DNA of 64,000 bases from Zasmidium citrigriseum (Eukaryota; Ascomycota; Dothideomycetes; Mycosphaerellales; Mycosphaerellaceae): the NCBI GenBank assembly GCA_002786025.1, contig NHNW01000017.1:434001-498000 (forward strand), read 5' to 3'. Of this stretch, positions 52,586 to 63,666 are shown piece after piece (position 1 is the first letter of the stretch; each line of letters starts with the position of its first letter). The position numbers were made by a program, and so were the translations under genes. A model generated the notes under the pieces. It worked only from the letters and a program-made list of their open reading frames with translations. It had not been told where the DNA came from and did no database searches.

Positions 52586-53290
52586 GACGGGGCAATGGAG
52601 ACAGAATGGGCACTTTCCAGCAGCGTCTCGAAGTCTCGACGTCTGGAGGTTCGCCAGATCACAGATTGAGCGACGGGGATGTCGGAGCGAGCCGTAGCTT
52701 CTGGCAGTGCCAAGGCGCGAGCATGCATGATGCCGGGCGCTCCAAATGGGCAGGCAGAAAAAGATCGTCATCTCTCTGATGATGATGAGAGGCCAAGGGG
52801 CGACGAGCGCCCGGAGCGCTGCCGAATGTCATAACACGTGCGGATGCTTCCATCTGAGCTTCTTCCTGCTACTATCATATCGTCCTGCTGCTGCTATATT
52901 GCGCTGTGGTAGAGTTGCTTGCTGCTTGCTTGATCCTCCCGCCGCGCGAGCCTGGGCCAGACTGCCGGCGCTGGAGTGGATACGGACGGGCTTGGGACGG
53001 TGACTTGGTGGTGGTTGACAGGCGTGCAACAGCAAGCCTCTGCAAACACGCCTGCTCCGAGCTCTCTCTGACGCCAGCTTGCAGCCTGTCCTCGCTGCTG
53101 CTCCTCTTCTCCCCCATCCATCGAATACCAATACCGCGCGCGCTGCTGCTCTGCGCTCCGGTCGAGTAGGCTTCACGGCACGCCGCCGAGCCGCATCAAG
53201 CGTTCGCTAGGGCATGTCGCAAGTTTCCCTGCAGGCGGGACGGCTACTGTTTTGGTGCGCTTGATATTGATGGTGGGTGGTCCTTGAGCA
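52586..53290. promoter_or_regulatory. Bidirectional promoter region, uL22m / Prp24
   Basis: 705 bp between divergent start codons, with CT/CG-rich and poly-pyrimidine tracts on the Prp24 side. No gene seen; frames here are incidental. Confidence 0.45.
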
Positions 53291-56200
53291 ATGAACATCA
53301 ATGCCCTGCTCTCCCCGGACGAGGGCGCCGCTTCGCCCAGCGACACGAGCAACGAGAGCCCCGCGCGCAGACCGGACGATTCGCAGAGCCCGTCGCCCAA
53401 GAAACACGCCGGACGGGTGCGACCAGCGGGTGGCAAGAGGACTGCCTCTGGTCTGAGCCAGGAGATCAGACGCTCGCCCGAACGAGCAGTCGCGTCGCCG
53501 ACATCGAATCCAGCATCGGTGCAAGGCACGCCGTCGAGCATTTCGCATCATCCGCAGCACCACGCCTTCAATGTGCAGCCTGGCGCGATAGCTGCCCCGA
53601 ATTTCCGCCCGCTGCCTCCCACGAGCGTGCCCGCGCCTGAGTCACAACAAGGCCAGTATGGGATCGCGCAAAGGCCTGTAGTCGCGCATCGTCCTTCGTC
53701 GACACCGCAGATGGAAACATTGGCTGGTGAGTGTAGAATCGAAAGTGTTGGATGTGGCGAGGAAAGACTGACTGATCCGCGCATTCCAGATTTGGCTTCC
53801 ATGCAACAGCGCCAGCAAACGACACGGACCTATTCCGCAAACAACGTCCGCGGCGAAGCAAGTCGTGGACAACAACACCAACAACAACTGCACACCCCAC
53901 TGAGCACAATTCAAAGTCCGCCCATCTCGCGCAGCATTTCACGACAGAGTCTGGCCGACATCACCATGGCCGAGGCGCCATCTCAAACGCCGCCACCTCG
54001 CGACTTCACCTCGAAAGCGCTGTCCGATGTCGAATCTAAGGAGGTCACTGATTTACTCAATTACCTGGCCGAGAACTCATACGCCTACGAACAACATGTC
54101 CAACTCATCAATCTACTTCATAAGGGTTTCCTGGCCCATGTGTACCCACCAGCAGACGCCGAAGAACCAATCCCACCTGGTGACCCGCATAGCTACGCCT
54201 TGCTGACCGAGATGCGCCAAGCGCGTGAAGCCATGGACACTCGGTTTGCAGTCGGCGAAGACATTTGGCTGGACTGGCTCTCAGACGAAGTGCGATTGGC
54301 GCGATCGAGCGAAGACCGGATCAATGTGCTGGAGCTGTTCCAGAAGGCCGCTCAGGATGAACCAGCATCAGTCACCCTTTGGACGCTTTACATCGACTGG
54401 GTTTCTGATACTTATGCGACTTGCCACAACCTCGACGGCTCGGATCAACGCAACTGGACTGAGGAGGACAAGGAGATGTGCAAGGAGCTTTTCACGAGAG
54501 ACATGCTGCTGAATGTATTGGAACAAGCAGTCGCTGCTACTCGATGGCGGATCGATGAGAGTCACCTCATCTGGAATCGATACGCGGGAGCCGTTCAGGA
54601 GGAGTTTCCCGAGCGCCCACTCGAATCCGACGTCAAACGTCTCCACGGCCTTTTCATTCAGCGCTTGCAACAACCACACGCTGGCTGGGACGACACGATG
54701 CAACTGTACTGGCCGATCATATCCAAGTTCGAAGGAAGCAATTGGGAGGCGGCAATTGCGCAGGTTCACCAAATGGCTGAGCCTGCCAAAGTTGCCATGG
54801 GACTGCGTCTGGATTACGAAGCAAAGCTCCACCGAGCGATTGAAAGTGGCAACCTCGAAGAAGTACGACACCAGTTTGAGAGGTACCTCAAGAGCGAAAA
54901 GTTCGGCTACAACAAGAAGCCCGGACCATTCGACTACGACCTGCGATGTGCTTTGTACGAGCGCGCTCTTCTACGATTCCCGACTGCGACGGAATGGTGG
55001 CTTGACTACGTCGACTTTACCACGACTGCTCCAAACGCATCTTCCCAATCTCTGCTGCCTCAGATCGAGCGCGCCACACGCCACTGCCCTTGGTCTGGTC
55101 AGCTGTGGGCTCGTCGAATCCTTCGAGCGGATGTTGAATCAAAGTCGAGGGAGGAGATTGAGAACACGAAGCATAGAGCTACCAATGCCGGATTACTTGA
55201 CGTTGGTGGGATGGAAGAGTTGGTCAAGATGCTGGAGCAATGGTGTAGCTACCTTCGCCGACATGCGTTCCAACCGACCTCTACCGAAGATGACATCGAT
55301 ACGGCTGAAGTGGGTATCACGGCGGCACTGGAAGATGTGATTCAGGCAGGCAGGAAGATCTACGGCAACGACTTCAAAGGCGATCCCCTGTTCCGGCTGG
55401 AGCAGATCCAGATCAAATTCTACACCGAAGCGCGGCGAATCAACGAGGCGAGGGAAATCTTCCGCAAGCTTGGAGCGCAACACTCAAACTCGTATGACTA
55501 CTGGGCGAAGTACTACAACTGGGAGCTGTGGTTCTGGGGCTACGATCGGATCAGAGAAGCACGGCGGGTGGAGACTCCTGAGAATGGTCCTGATCTGGCA
55601 TCGGAGGTGTGTCGACAGACTCTTCGCCAGAAGAATCTGGATTGGCCTGAAAAAGCACTCGAGATGTATCTCTACCATTTTCAGCAGCATGAATCAGGAG
55701 TCAGACTGCAAGCAGCACTCGCCGAGGCAAGAGATTATGCCAACCGACTTGCTGCCAAGCGGGCCAAAGAGGCAGAGGAGGCGGCTGCCCTCGCCGCGCA
55801 ACAACAAGAACAAGTCGCTGCAACCATGCAGGTTGCCGAGGACTCTGTTGCACCTGGCGAGAAGCGGAAGCGGGAAGAAGAGCAGCTTGTCAACGGCGAT
55901 GGCCACAAGAAGGCGAAGACAGACACGGAGGCCCCTCAAGGGTACAACGAACCCTCTGCATCAGCGAGCGCCCAAATCAAGCGAGACCGAGAACACAACA
56001 CCATCACTGTGAAGAATCTACCTGGTGATATTGAGGAGAAGGACATCAATAAGTTCTTCAGCGATTGCGGCGACCTGCTTTCGATCCACATACTTCGAGA
56101 CGAGAGCAGCTACACAGCTTCCGCTACAGTCGAATTTGGAGCTCAAGAAGACGTACTCGCAGCCAAGACTCGAAATGGCAAGCAGCTGAATGGCAGAGAA

Positions 56201-57412
56201 GTCCGAATACACAGCGGTGGACAGAACACGCTGTACGTCACGAACTACCCGGCTTCCTATGACGAGAACAGCATTCGCGACCTGTTCAAGAGCTACGGGG
56301 AGATCGTCAGTGTGCGGCTTCCTTCACTCAAATTCAACTCTCGTCGGCGCTTTTGCTACGTGCAGTTTCTCACACCGGACATGGCCAAGGATGCTGAGAA
56401 GGCAATGGACGGAAAGAAGCTGGACGGTGTGCATACACTGGTAGCCAAGATTTCAGATCCGGATGCAAAGAAGCAGCGGGAAGGCGGTCAAGTGGACGGC
56501 CGCGAGATCATTGCCAAGAACATCAATCGCGAGGTCAAAGAGGAAGAAGTCAAGCAATTCTTTGCCCAATACGGCCACCTGGAGAAAGTGAACCTCCTGA
56601 GACTGGTCAATGGCAAGCTCACTGGGACTGGCTTCTTCGTCTACTCTAGCACAGACGAGGCCAGTGCGGCGGTGGAAGGTGCCAACAACAAGCCCTTCCA
56701 TGACCGAATCTTGCACGTCCAGCTCTCCGACCCCAAGGGGCGTGCGGCTCCGACCGATCGTGCTCGACGAGAGGATGTGATTGTGAAGAAAGGCGGTGCT
56801 TCGGCTTCTCCAGAGCCTACCGCTCATCGCGGACCTGATGTTGACATGGATGCTTCCGGCCACGCTGAGGAAGATGGAAGCCGAAATGCTAAAGAGAGGA
56901 AAGTCAGTATAATGAACCTGCCGGACACCGTCAACGACGCTCGCATCCAGTCCGCAATGGAGCACTTCGGTCCAATCAAAAAGATTCAGCTGCGGCGAGA
57001 AAAGGAAGGTGCGATTGTGGAGTTCGAAAACGTCAACGATGCGTTCAAGGCAAAGATGGCTGGCCAAGTCAACAGTTTGGGGCCGAATACAAAGATCGCA
57101 AACGTCAGTGATCTGATGAAAGTGGGCACCTACAGCCTCGAACACAAGAAGGTGAACGGGTCTGGTGCGGCACCTTCAGGAGGCAGCGCCCTTGCGTTCG
57201 TCCCTCAATCTGCATCACGCCCCGGACGCGGTAGAGGTGGTCGAAGAGGTGGGCTTGGCTTCAAAGCGAGAGGTGGATTCGGCAATGCCCTTAGTCACGC
57301 TGCTGGCGAAGGAGAGGGAAGCAAGAAGAGCAACTCCGATTTCAGGAGTATGCTCGAAGCCAGCAAGAAGCCCGCGAAACCTACCGACGAGGGAGGCAAC
57401 GTCGACGGGTAA
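53291..57412 (+). CDS. prp24: Prp24/SART3 U4/U6 snRNP assembly factor
   Basis: Exons 53291-53726 and 53790-57412 give 1352 residues. The 63-bp intron is a multiple of three and has no stop, so the frame also reads through it. A disordered start (to about 230) is followed by HAT-type helical repeats (about 240-800), for example VTLWTLYIDWVSDTYATC and WWLDYVDFTTTAP. Four RRMs lie at about 881-955, 957-1030, 1050-1125 and 1181-1250; the first begins TITVKNLPGDIEEKDINKFF. Near the C-terminus an RG-rich stretch precedes SNSDFRSMLEASKK, matching the Prp24 C-terminal box that binds the Lsm2-8 ring. The protein anneals U4 and U6 snRNA during snRNP recycling. HAT plus RRM is the SART3-like architecture. 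Confidence 0.9.
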   Translation: MNINALLSPDEGAASPSDTSNESPARRPDDSQSPSPKKHAGRVRPAGGKRTASGLSQEIRRSPERAVASPTSNPASVQGTPSSISHHPQHHAFNVQPGAIAAPNFRPLPPTSVPAPESQQGQYGIAQRPVVAHRPSSTPQMETLAGECRIESVGCGEERLTDPRIPDLASMQQRQQTTRTYSANNVRGEASRGQQHQQQLHTPLSTIQSPPISRSISRQSLADITMAEAPSQTPPPRDFTSKALSDVESKEVTDLLNYLAENSYAYEQHVQLINLLHKGFLAHVYPPADAEEPIPPGDPHSYALLTEMRQAREAMDTRFAVGEDIWLDWLSDEVRLARSSEDRINVLELFQKAAQDEPASVTLWTLYIDWVSDTYATCHNLDGSDQRNWTEEDKEMCKELFTRDMLLNVLEQAVAATRWRIDESHLIWNRYAGAVQEEFPERPLESDVKRLHGLFIQRLQQPHAGWDDTMQLYWPIISKFEGSNWEAAIAQVHQMAEPAKVAMGLRLDYEAKLHRAIESGNLEEVRHQFERYLKSEKFGYNKKPGPFDYDLRCALYERALLRFPTATEWWLDYVDFTTTAPNASSQSLLPQIERATRHCPWSGQLWARRILRADVESKSREEIENTKHRATNAGLLDVGGMEELVKMLEQWCSYLRRHAFQPTSTEDDIDTAEVGITAALEDVIQAGRKIYGNDFKGDPLFRLEQIQIKFYTEARRINEAREIFRKLGAQHSNSYDYWAKYYNWELWFWGYDRIREARRVETPENGPDLASEVCRQTLRQKNLDWPEKALEMYLYHFQQHESGVRLQAALAEARDYANRLAAKRAKEAEEAAALAAQQQEQVAATMQVAEDSVAPGEKRKREEEQLVNGDGHKKAKTDTEAPQGYNEPSASASAQIKRDREHNTITVKNLPGDIEEKDINKFFSDCGDLLSIHILRDESSYTASATVEFGAQEDVLAAKTRNGKQLNGREVRIHSGGQNTLYVTNYPASYDENSIRDLFKSYGEIVSVRLPSLKFNSRRRFCYVQFLTPDMAKDAEKAMDGKKLDGVHTLVAKISDPDAKKQREGGQVDGREIIAKNINREVKEEEVKQFFAQYGHLEKVNLLRLVNGKLTGTGFFVYSSTDEASAAVEGANNKPFHDRILHVQLSDPKGRAAPTDRARREDVIVKKGGASASPEPTAHRGPDVDMDASGHAEEDGSRNAKERKVSIMNLPDTVNDARIQSAMEHFGPIKKIQLRREKEGAIVEFENVNDAFKAKMAGQVNSLGPNTKIANVSDLMKVGTYSLEHKKVNGSGAAPSGGSALAFVPQSASRPGRGRGGRRGGLGFKARGGFGNALSHAAGEGEGSKKSNSDFRSMLEASKKPAKPTDEGGNVDG

Positions 57413-57719
57413 ATTGTACCATATGATGGTCGCGAAAAAGTGTAGCATAGCGTAGCATAGCATTTGTTCTGTGTAGTTTGTAGTTGTCTAATGGCTGCGT
57501 TCCTGATTGGGGCGCTTTGAGAGTTCGAGGCCGTTGATGTTTGTTTCGTTAAGCTTAAGATGATGCTTCTTTGAGTAATCGACCGTAGGTCTGATATTGG
57601 ATAGGATGAGCTAGTAGGAGTCGGATAGGTGGAGGACCACTTCGTCCACCTCTGACCTCTTCGACATCTAACCTCACCAAAGACCAACAACTGACCCATC
57701 ATCCCTCGATCTAACGACC
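57413..57719. other. Short intergenic region
   Basis: 307 bp between the Prp24 stop and the start of the second SnoaL-like gene on the same strand. A tandem GTAGCATA/GTAGCATAG repeat occurs near 57442-57461. No gene seen. Confidence 0.55.
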
Positions 57720-58283
57720 ATGGCCCAATCCAACTCCCGTCTAAGTCGATCCGACTTCCTCACCTACCTCCGCGCCTTCAACACCCGCTCCTACCCCCTC
57801 CAACACTCCTTCTATTCCCCTTCAATCACCATGATCCTGCCCGACCCGCGTGTCGCACCCCTCCAAGGCCCCGACGCCATCTCAAAGCACTACGCCCAAG
57901 TGCACTCCGTAGCAGAAGAAACCGTAGTCCCGATGGTAGTCTTTTGTGAGGGGAGTCATGTGTTTCTCGAGATGGAGGTGTATTTTAGGTATGTCAGTCT
58001 CTTCTTCCGTGGCATTATCTAGGGAGGTTTGTTGGGGATGGGGAATGTGTGTTGATGTTGGGGGTTTAGGTATACATGTGAGACGGATCAGGGCGTTCAT
58101 GGGACGATTGCGAAGGAGGGGGATGTTTTTAAGGTGGTTGTGTGGGCGCTTTATGATATTGATGTGGAGGGGAAGATGGAGAGGATTCGGTGTAATCTTT
58201 GGGAGGAGAGGATGTTGGGGCAGGTTGATGTTGGGGAGTGTGTGAGGGAGAGTAAGGCTAGGGCGCAGGAGGATTTGAGGTGA
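57720..58283 (+). CDS. SnoaL/NTF2-like protein 2
   Basis: Exons 57720-57988 and 58070-58283 (intron 81 bp, GTATGT...TTTAG) give 160 residues. DFLTYLRAFNTRSYPLQHSFYS, LQGPDAISKHYAQVHS, and after the splice site DVFKVVVWALYDIDVEGKMERI are consistent with a SnoaL-like fold: a long N-terminal helix followed by a curved sheet. It has no visible signal peptide. A small-molecule binding or isomerase role is the family expectation; no substrate can be named. It is not closely similar to the copy at 44 kb. Confidence 0.68.
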
Positions 58284-58725
58284 GGTTGATCCTTCTTCTG
58301 CTCAGAAAGAACGAATGGCTATCTCGGAGATAGCACGTAAGTCTGAGCTCTTGAAGAGCTTGTTCGAAAGTTGGCCTCCAATGACGAAAGTGGAAATTGC
58401 TGGGGATATGGATCTTCCAGTTTGATCCGAACATCGAGCGGGGATGAGAGTTGAGGAATTGAAATTTGCTTTCGTGTTGTCCATTAGATTGGTTGACATG
58501 CTCTGTATGTCATGCTGCCTCTGGGGTATCGTTAGCAGAATGCCTCGCCGCTTACTCGTGGAACCGAAATGATGTCTATGCTGGTACAAAACTCCGCCAC
58601 CCTCAGACCCCGATTCCCTGCCCTATATATGTAGTCTTTATCCTCTTGGTGCCGTTCGTTAAAATCGAAGATGTTGCCTTCTCTCCGTCATATCTCCGTA
58701 TCTTTGCGATAATCCAAGCTATTCA
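58284..58725. other. Convergent intergenic region
   Basis: 442 bp between the convergent stops of the SnoaL-like and claudin-like genes. No gene seen. Confidence 0.55.
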
Positions 58726-59372
58726 TCAAGACCTCGGTTCGGGAATGGGCTCGTAATCGTCCTCGGGAGGTAGGAAGTATGCAGCGGCCACAACACCCAC
58801 TGCGTTGACGATCAGGACGGCCCAGCTGACGCTGCACAGCACGAAAGACTTGTCGAGCTCCCAGCCAACGAAGAATCGGCTATCATTCTCGTAGAGGTGT
58901 GCCTGTGGTCCATTAGCATCCCCTTCTCCCCAATTCTCCTCTTCCGATGGCTCCTTATACATACCACCAATGCCATAGCAATACATTGCCCAACAGCAAC
59001 GATGGACAACAGGCCAGCCAACATCTTCCACCCCGACTCCCTAGTAGCTCTGCCACCCACCAATATCGTGAGGTACGCAATCAGGCACGCCAATTCCAGG
59101 ACAACGCTAAAGTTCATGAAGAACCCCGTGCTCCTCCACATGCTGCAAAACCCTTTCTCATCCCCCCTACAATCATCGGCCGCTGGGAACTTCGTACATT
59201 CTCCCGTGATGCTCGAACATCTCTTGTGCAGGCCGTAGGTCACACGTATGGGATCATGATCGGTGGGAGCTGTGTATGACACCCAATTGGGAAGAGCGAT
59301 TGAGGCGACTGTGCAGGCTGCGGCGCCCAGAAAGACCCAGAGTGAGATGCCGTACACGATGCGGCGGGTCAT
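58726..59372 (-). CDS. Claudin/PMP22-like four-span membrane protein
   Basis: Exons 58965-59372 and 58726-58902 (intron 62 bp, branch TGCTAATG) give 194 residues from the ATG at 59372; an in-frame ATG 20 codons upstream is possible. Four hydrophobic segments are seen: VYGISLWVFLGAAACTVASI, MNFSVVLELACLIAYLTILV, LAGLLSIVAVGQCIAMALV and SVSWAVLIVNAVGVVAAAYF. The first loop has GLHKRCSSITGECTKFP, equivalent to the G-L-W-C-C claudin signature but with His in place of Trp. Fungal relatives (Sur7/PalI-like) organise plasma-membrane domains or pH sensing. The specific role is unknown. The tail is acidic. Confidence 0.72.
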
Positions 59373-60238
59373 GATGCTCTTCGGGGAAGGGACGGTGAGA
59401 CGTTGACGCTGCGCGGAATGGGAAGTGAGCAACTCTCTCTCTCGCCTTTGCCGAGAGGGATTGCGTGCTGGAGGGTGAGGATATCGGCTGGTCGGGTGCA
59501 GAATTGTCGCAGTAGGAGGCCCAATTGGAGGCGGATCAGAGACAATGTTGTCGCCTGTAAGGAGCTCTCGGGCACGTCATTTTGATGTCCAGGTCACGTG
59601 CACTGAGGTCCGTACTTTCCCCACTTCGATGGTGGCCGGGGTATCGATGCGCTTGGAGAACATCACCTGTTCGCCTACAGTCATGAACCTCGCATGAAGG
59701 TTGTTATCCTCGACGACTCGCGAAATGATCGACCGGCTCACTCAGCAGCCATTTCCTGAACTATTGCCTTATTGCTGCGGCGCAGCATACCCAGGCTGGC
59801 TGATGACAACCCCCAATCCGTGACAGGATCCGAGCCGAGTCGGACGGGGACTGGGCTGCATCGAGCACTCCACAGAAGCCAGACTCGCGGGCCAGGTACA
59901 TGCCTACCGACTCAGCGCCTGACCCTCCCAATCTCCCGCCTTCGCAGCCTGGTGGTGTGGCCCGTGGATCCAACACGGCGGATCGGTCTCTCGTGAGCAG
60001 GCCGTGTCAATCCTCTCTCCTTCCAGCGGCCGAGGGGCTAGTGTTCAATAGTCCCGTGGAGCCGCATGATCAGTGCGTCTCTGCCGTACCGTAGGGGTCG
60101 GGCATGGCGTGCGAAATGCAAGTTGCACTACACTGTTGCACCTGCATTCCTGACTATAGCTGCCAAACTCTACGGGTCCAATACCTGCTGTCCCAATAAG
60201 CCGCCGCATATAAGGTGTGCCAGCACCCCGCCAGCAAA
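59373..60238. other. Divergent intergenic region, claudin-like / GH79
   Basis: 866 bp between divergent starts. A TATA-like element at 60207-60215 belongs to the GH79 gene. No further gene seen. Confidence 0.5.
60207..60215 (+). promoter_or_regulatory. TATA-like element of the GH79 gene
   Basis: CATATAAGG. It lies only about 24 bp before the first in-frame ATG (60239), which leaves little room for a leader and raises the chance that a later ATG is used. Confidence 0.45.
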
Positions 60239-61813
60239 ATGGCGCCAACTCACCCACGCCAGCTGGCTAACATCCTCGCCATGTGGTCTGCCCTGGTCTT
60301 GCTCCCTATTGGGGCTTCTCTCACTCACCAGTCGCCATTGATGATGGAAGAGAAGAGAGACTCGCTGTCGTTGAATGTTCCCACCACGGCACCCAGTGGG
60401 ACATTCGTAGTCGACAAATCGTACCCAGCCTTGGCCATGTCCCAGCATTCGTTCCAGGAATACGCTGGCAACAAATCCTCGCCCAACACCTTCTCTGCCA
60501 ACCTCATTCAATCCATTGCCGACAGGACAGGCACTGCGGTTCACATCAGAGTTGGTGGCACATCTGGCGACTTTTCGACCTTCGATCCAAACCAACAACA
60601 ATCGATCGTCTTCCCGCCTGGGTACGTACCTGGAGGTATCCCCAAGAATATGAAGTTGGGTCCAACATGGTTCGAAGGTTTCCAATCTTTCCCTGGCGTC
60701 CAGTGGATTTATATGACACACCTTGCCAACAACTCGGATGGCATGAAGGCCAACTCTGTCGCCGCCACTAAGGAAGCTCTCAAGAATATTGGATCCAATC
60801 TTGAGGCTTTGGAAATTGGCAACGAGATCAACTTCTATCCCAACGTCAACCGTCCTGGATCTTACAATGTTGCCAACTACATCTCTGAATGGAACGACTA
60901 CCAAACTGCCATTGATGCAGCTGTTGGCGCCCAGAAGTACCAGGCTCCGGTCTTCTTTGGCAACAACTGCCCCTGGTGCATCTCGAATGCGTTCAAACAA
61001 GGCCAGAACTCGAAGGGTAATGTCGTCTCTGCGGCATTGCACCACTACATGGACGGATCGAACCTCCCAGTCACTGCTCTGCAAAGCAACTACATGAACC
61101 ACACGCGCATTCAGACCATGCTCGACAACTTCCGAGCTCCCGTTACATGGCTTTCACAGAACATGCCCAACATTAAGCTCGATCTTGCGGAGGACAACAG
61201 CAACACCTATAGCATGAACAACTACGACCTACTCGGTGTGTTCGGATCCTGTCTCTGGCTTGCGGACTACTTGCTCTACGGTACCACCATTGGCATCCGC
61301 AGGATGAACGTCCAACAAAGTACCGGCTTCTCGTACGCGTCCTGGCGTGGAGTCGACTACAATGGCAAGCCAGCTGCCGTGCTCCCACCATACTACGCCC
61401 ACCCATTCGTTGCCGACGTTCTTGGCAAGTCGGGCAGCACACGCACCGCCAACATCGCCACCGGCAGGGACACCTTCTCCGCCTACGGCATCTACGACGG
61501 CAGCAATCTCAAGCGCATTGTGCTGATGAACCTCCGGGAGTACAACTCCGCAAATGGAGGCTCTCGGCCTTCCACGACAGTGTCCCTCAGTGTGGGGAGC
61601 TACAGCGGCCGTATCACCGTTCAGCGTCTCACAGCACCAGACGCCCATGTGCAAGACGCCAGCCAGATCTCGTGGAATGGATTGAGCTGGACGAAGCAGA
61701 GCAACGGAAAGTCATATCAGAGCGCGCAGACGAGTTCGACGACGAATGCGAACAGGGGAAGGTTCTCTGTCACGCTGCCGGACAGTTCGGCCGTGCTTTT
61801 GACGCTGAGTTGA
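60239..61813 (+). CDS. Secreted GH79-family glycoside hydrolase (beta-glucuronidase-like)
   Basis: A single-exon gene of 524 residues from the ATG at 60239; the ATG at 60281 (MWSALVLLPIGAS) is a good alternative and still gives a signal peptide. The TIM-barrel part includes HIRVGGTSGDFSTF and WIYMTHLANNSDG. Glu196 in LEIGNEINFYP is the expected acid/base and Glu318 in LDLAEDNSNTYS the expected nucleophile. The C-terminal beta-domain begins near residue 395 (DTFSAYGIYDGSNLKRIVLM). Fungal GH79 enzymes remove glucuronic acid or 4-O-methylglucuronic acid from arabinogalactan-type glycans. Extracellular action on plant or fungal polysaccharide is expected; the exact linkage is unknown. Confidence 0.85.
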   Translation: MAPTHPRQLANILAMWSALVLLPIGASLTHQSPLMMEEKRDSLSLNVPTTAPSGTFVVDKSYPALAMSQHSFQEYAGNKSSPNTFSANLIQSIADRTGTAVHIRVGGTSGDFSTFDPNQQQSIVFPPGYVPGGIPKNMKLGPTWFEGFQSFPGVQWIYMTHLANNSDGMKANSVAATKEALKNIGSNLEALEIGNEINFYPNVNRPGSYNVANYISEWNDYQTAIDAAVGAQKYQAPVFFGNNCPWCISNAFKQGQNSKGNVVSAALHHYMDGSNLPVTALQSNYMNHTRIQTMLDNFRAPVTWLSQNMPNIKLDLAEDNSNTYSMNNYDLLGVFGSCLWLADYLLYGTTIGIRRMNVQQSTGFSYASWRGVDYNGKPAAVLPPYYAHPFVADVLGKSGSTRTANIATGRDTFSAYGIYDGSNLKRIVLMNLREYNSANGGSRPSTTVSLSVGSYSGRITVQRLTAPDAHVQDASQISWNGLSWTKQSNGKSYQSAQTSSTTNANRGRFSVTLPDSSAVLLTLS

Positions 61814-63666
61814 TTTGATGCATAGCGATTTGCATTTATGATGAGTGTGGCGCTGGATACCACTTCCCTTGATGCATGTACTGTACAGCCGGCGGGATCG
61901 CTGTGAAAAGCTTACTAGACGGGATACACAGGACGGTCGTTTGATCACAGCCAATGATGAAATTCACGAACAGATCACAATCATCACAGACATACTTCCT
62001 CTCCTCAAGAAACCCCGCCTTGGGAGAACGTTGTCGATGTAACGTCCCCTCTCGTGAAAACGCTCGATCATCCGGCTCGTCGGCAAGACCAGCCAGCCTT
62101 CTTTCACGCCCAACTTCACATCACTTGACTGCAGCGTCCTGTTTAGGGAGTATTGGACGAATGACCTTGTCACGAAATAGGGAGGTCACTGTTCGGTGAT
62201 CGACATGCATGCATGGAGGTGGAGAAGCCGCGGTTGCTCTGCTTTCAGAATACAGAAAAGGTCACGAGAAGGCTGGCAGCTTCGGAGGTTTTCTTGCAGC
62301 CAGTTGCGAGCGCTCGCATGTGCGTTGGCGTTCTTGCGTGCGTTGCTGGCGGTGTGGTGGAGCTGTTTACCGTCGTGGGTGCGAGACTGGACTGCGGCAC
62401 AGTTTGTGTGTTGGAGGTACCATGATTCCACATCGTTCTGGCCCACAACTTGGAATTCCGATTCAGCACATGCGATTCTCGGACTCGCCGTACAAGCTGT
62501 GGTTCTCAGTGTCTGGCCAAGCCACCGTGAACAAAAGAGGGAGCCTTGCTGTGAGGTGAGGTCTGCCGTTCGCGCCAGCTCCTGCATGACCTCTTGCATG
62601 GAAGCGAAGAGGATTCTGGAATTCTGTTTTCTCGCTAGTGCTGAGAGGTACAACACAGCACAGAGGAGTTCGCTGCAATAGGATGAAGGAATGGTCGGCT
62701 CGCTACGGATGTCTGCAGTTTATTCCGCGTTTGGCGGGAGGATTTTGTTCCCTTCTTGTTGGTGGTGGTGGTGTTGGTGGAGGGTTCCACGTGTTGGAGG
62801 GAAGGGATTGGCTGGATCTTTTCTCCTGCATTATTTGAAGGAGTGGAGGGTGGGAAGTATTTTGCCTTACCCACGGCCTCGTCAGGCCTGACTGATCTTC
62901 GCCAATACTCTATCGTCAGCGACAACTTCTTTGCTGCATCTGCATTTCAATCCACTCGGACTATCGCCAACGAACGATGATCATTCTCCCAAGACGTGAC
63001 TGACGACACGGATGCCAGCAAGCACGCCATCTCACCGCATATCTTAGCACCTTCACAGCATCTGCTGCTGTGGTGCGCGAAGCGAGAAGGAATGGTGAAC
63101 GTGAGGTGAGGTCAAGAGATCAGTGAGGTTAGGCGATGTTGCACGGCAGGCATTTCTCCGCAAATCTGTCGACAGGGGTCGTTTGCGTGAAGAAGGTTGA
63201 CGTTGGAAAGAGGCAATGATTCTCGTGGCAGTGAACGTGATCGATAAAAGATTCTTGACGAACGATTGCTCTTGGTACATGGTCTGCTCTGTTGTACATT
63301 TTGAGTCTGTCGAAGCTGGTAATAATGCCAACGTTACCAAGCGATTGTGGGGATACGAAGGTGCTGGTCGGCCACGAGCTCTCCATGCGAGCCTGTACGA
63401 CATGTTGTGGCATGGCAGTGATAAGGTTGTGCCTGCTTTTATACGACGTCGGTTCCCTGCTCGAGCGTGGACGGATTCCCGTGGTACCACCAACCGTGTA
63501 CGTCTCGATACCACAACTTCGCCGAGCCAATGTGTTGGAGAGTCTTCTCTTCTGGTGTCGTGCAAATATACTCAGAATCAGATCCAGAGTATGCCGAATC
63601 TTCGCGGAGCTCCAACGATTGATGTCGATCAATAATAATTGGGCAAGGGGTCGCAGGCTAAGCTCC
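61814..63666. other. Intergenic, no gene recognised
   Basis: A 1.85-kb gap. Frames of 100-190 residues occur on both strands (for example 63292-63852 plus) but lack recognisable features and overlap each other. A GT-rich tract lies at 62758-62783. Confidence 0.5.
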
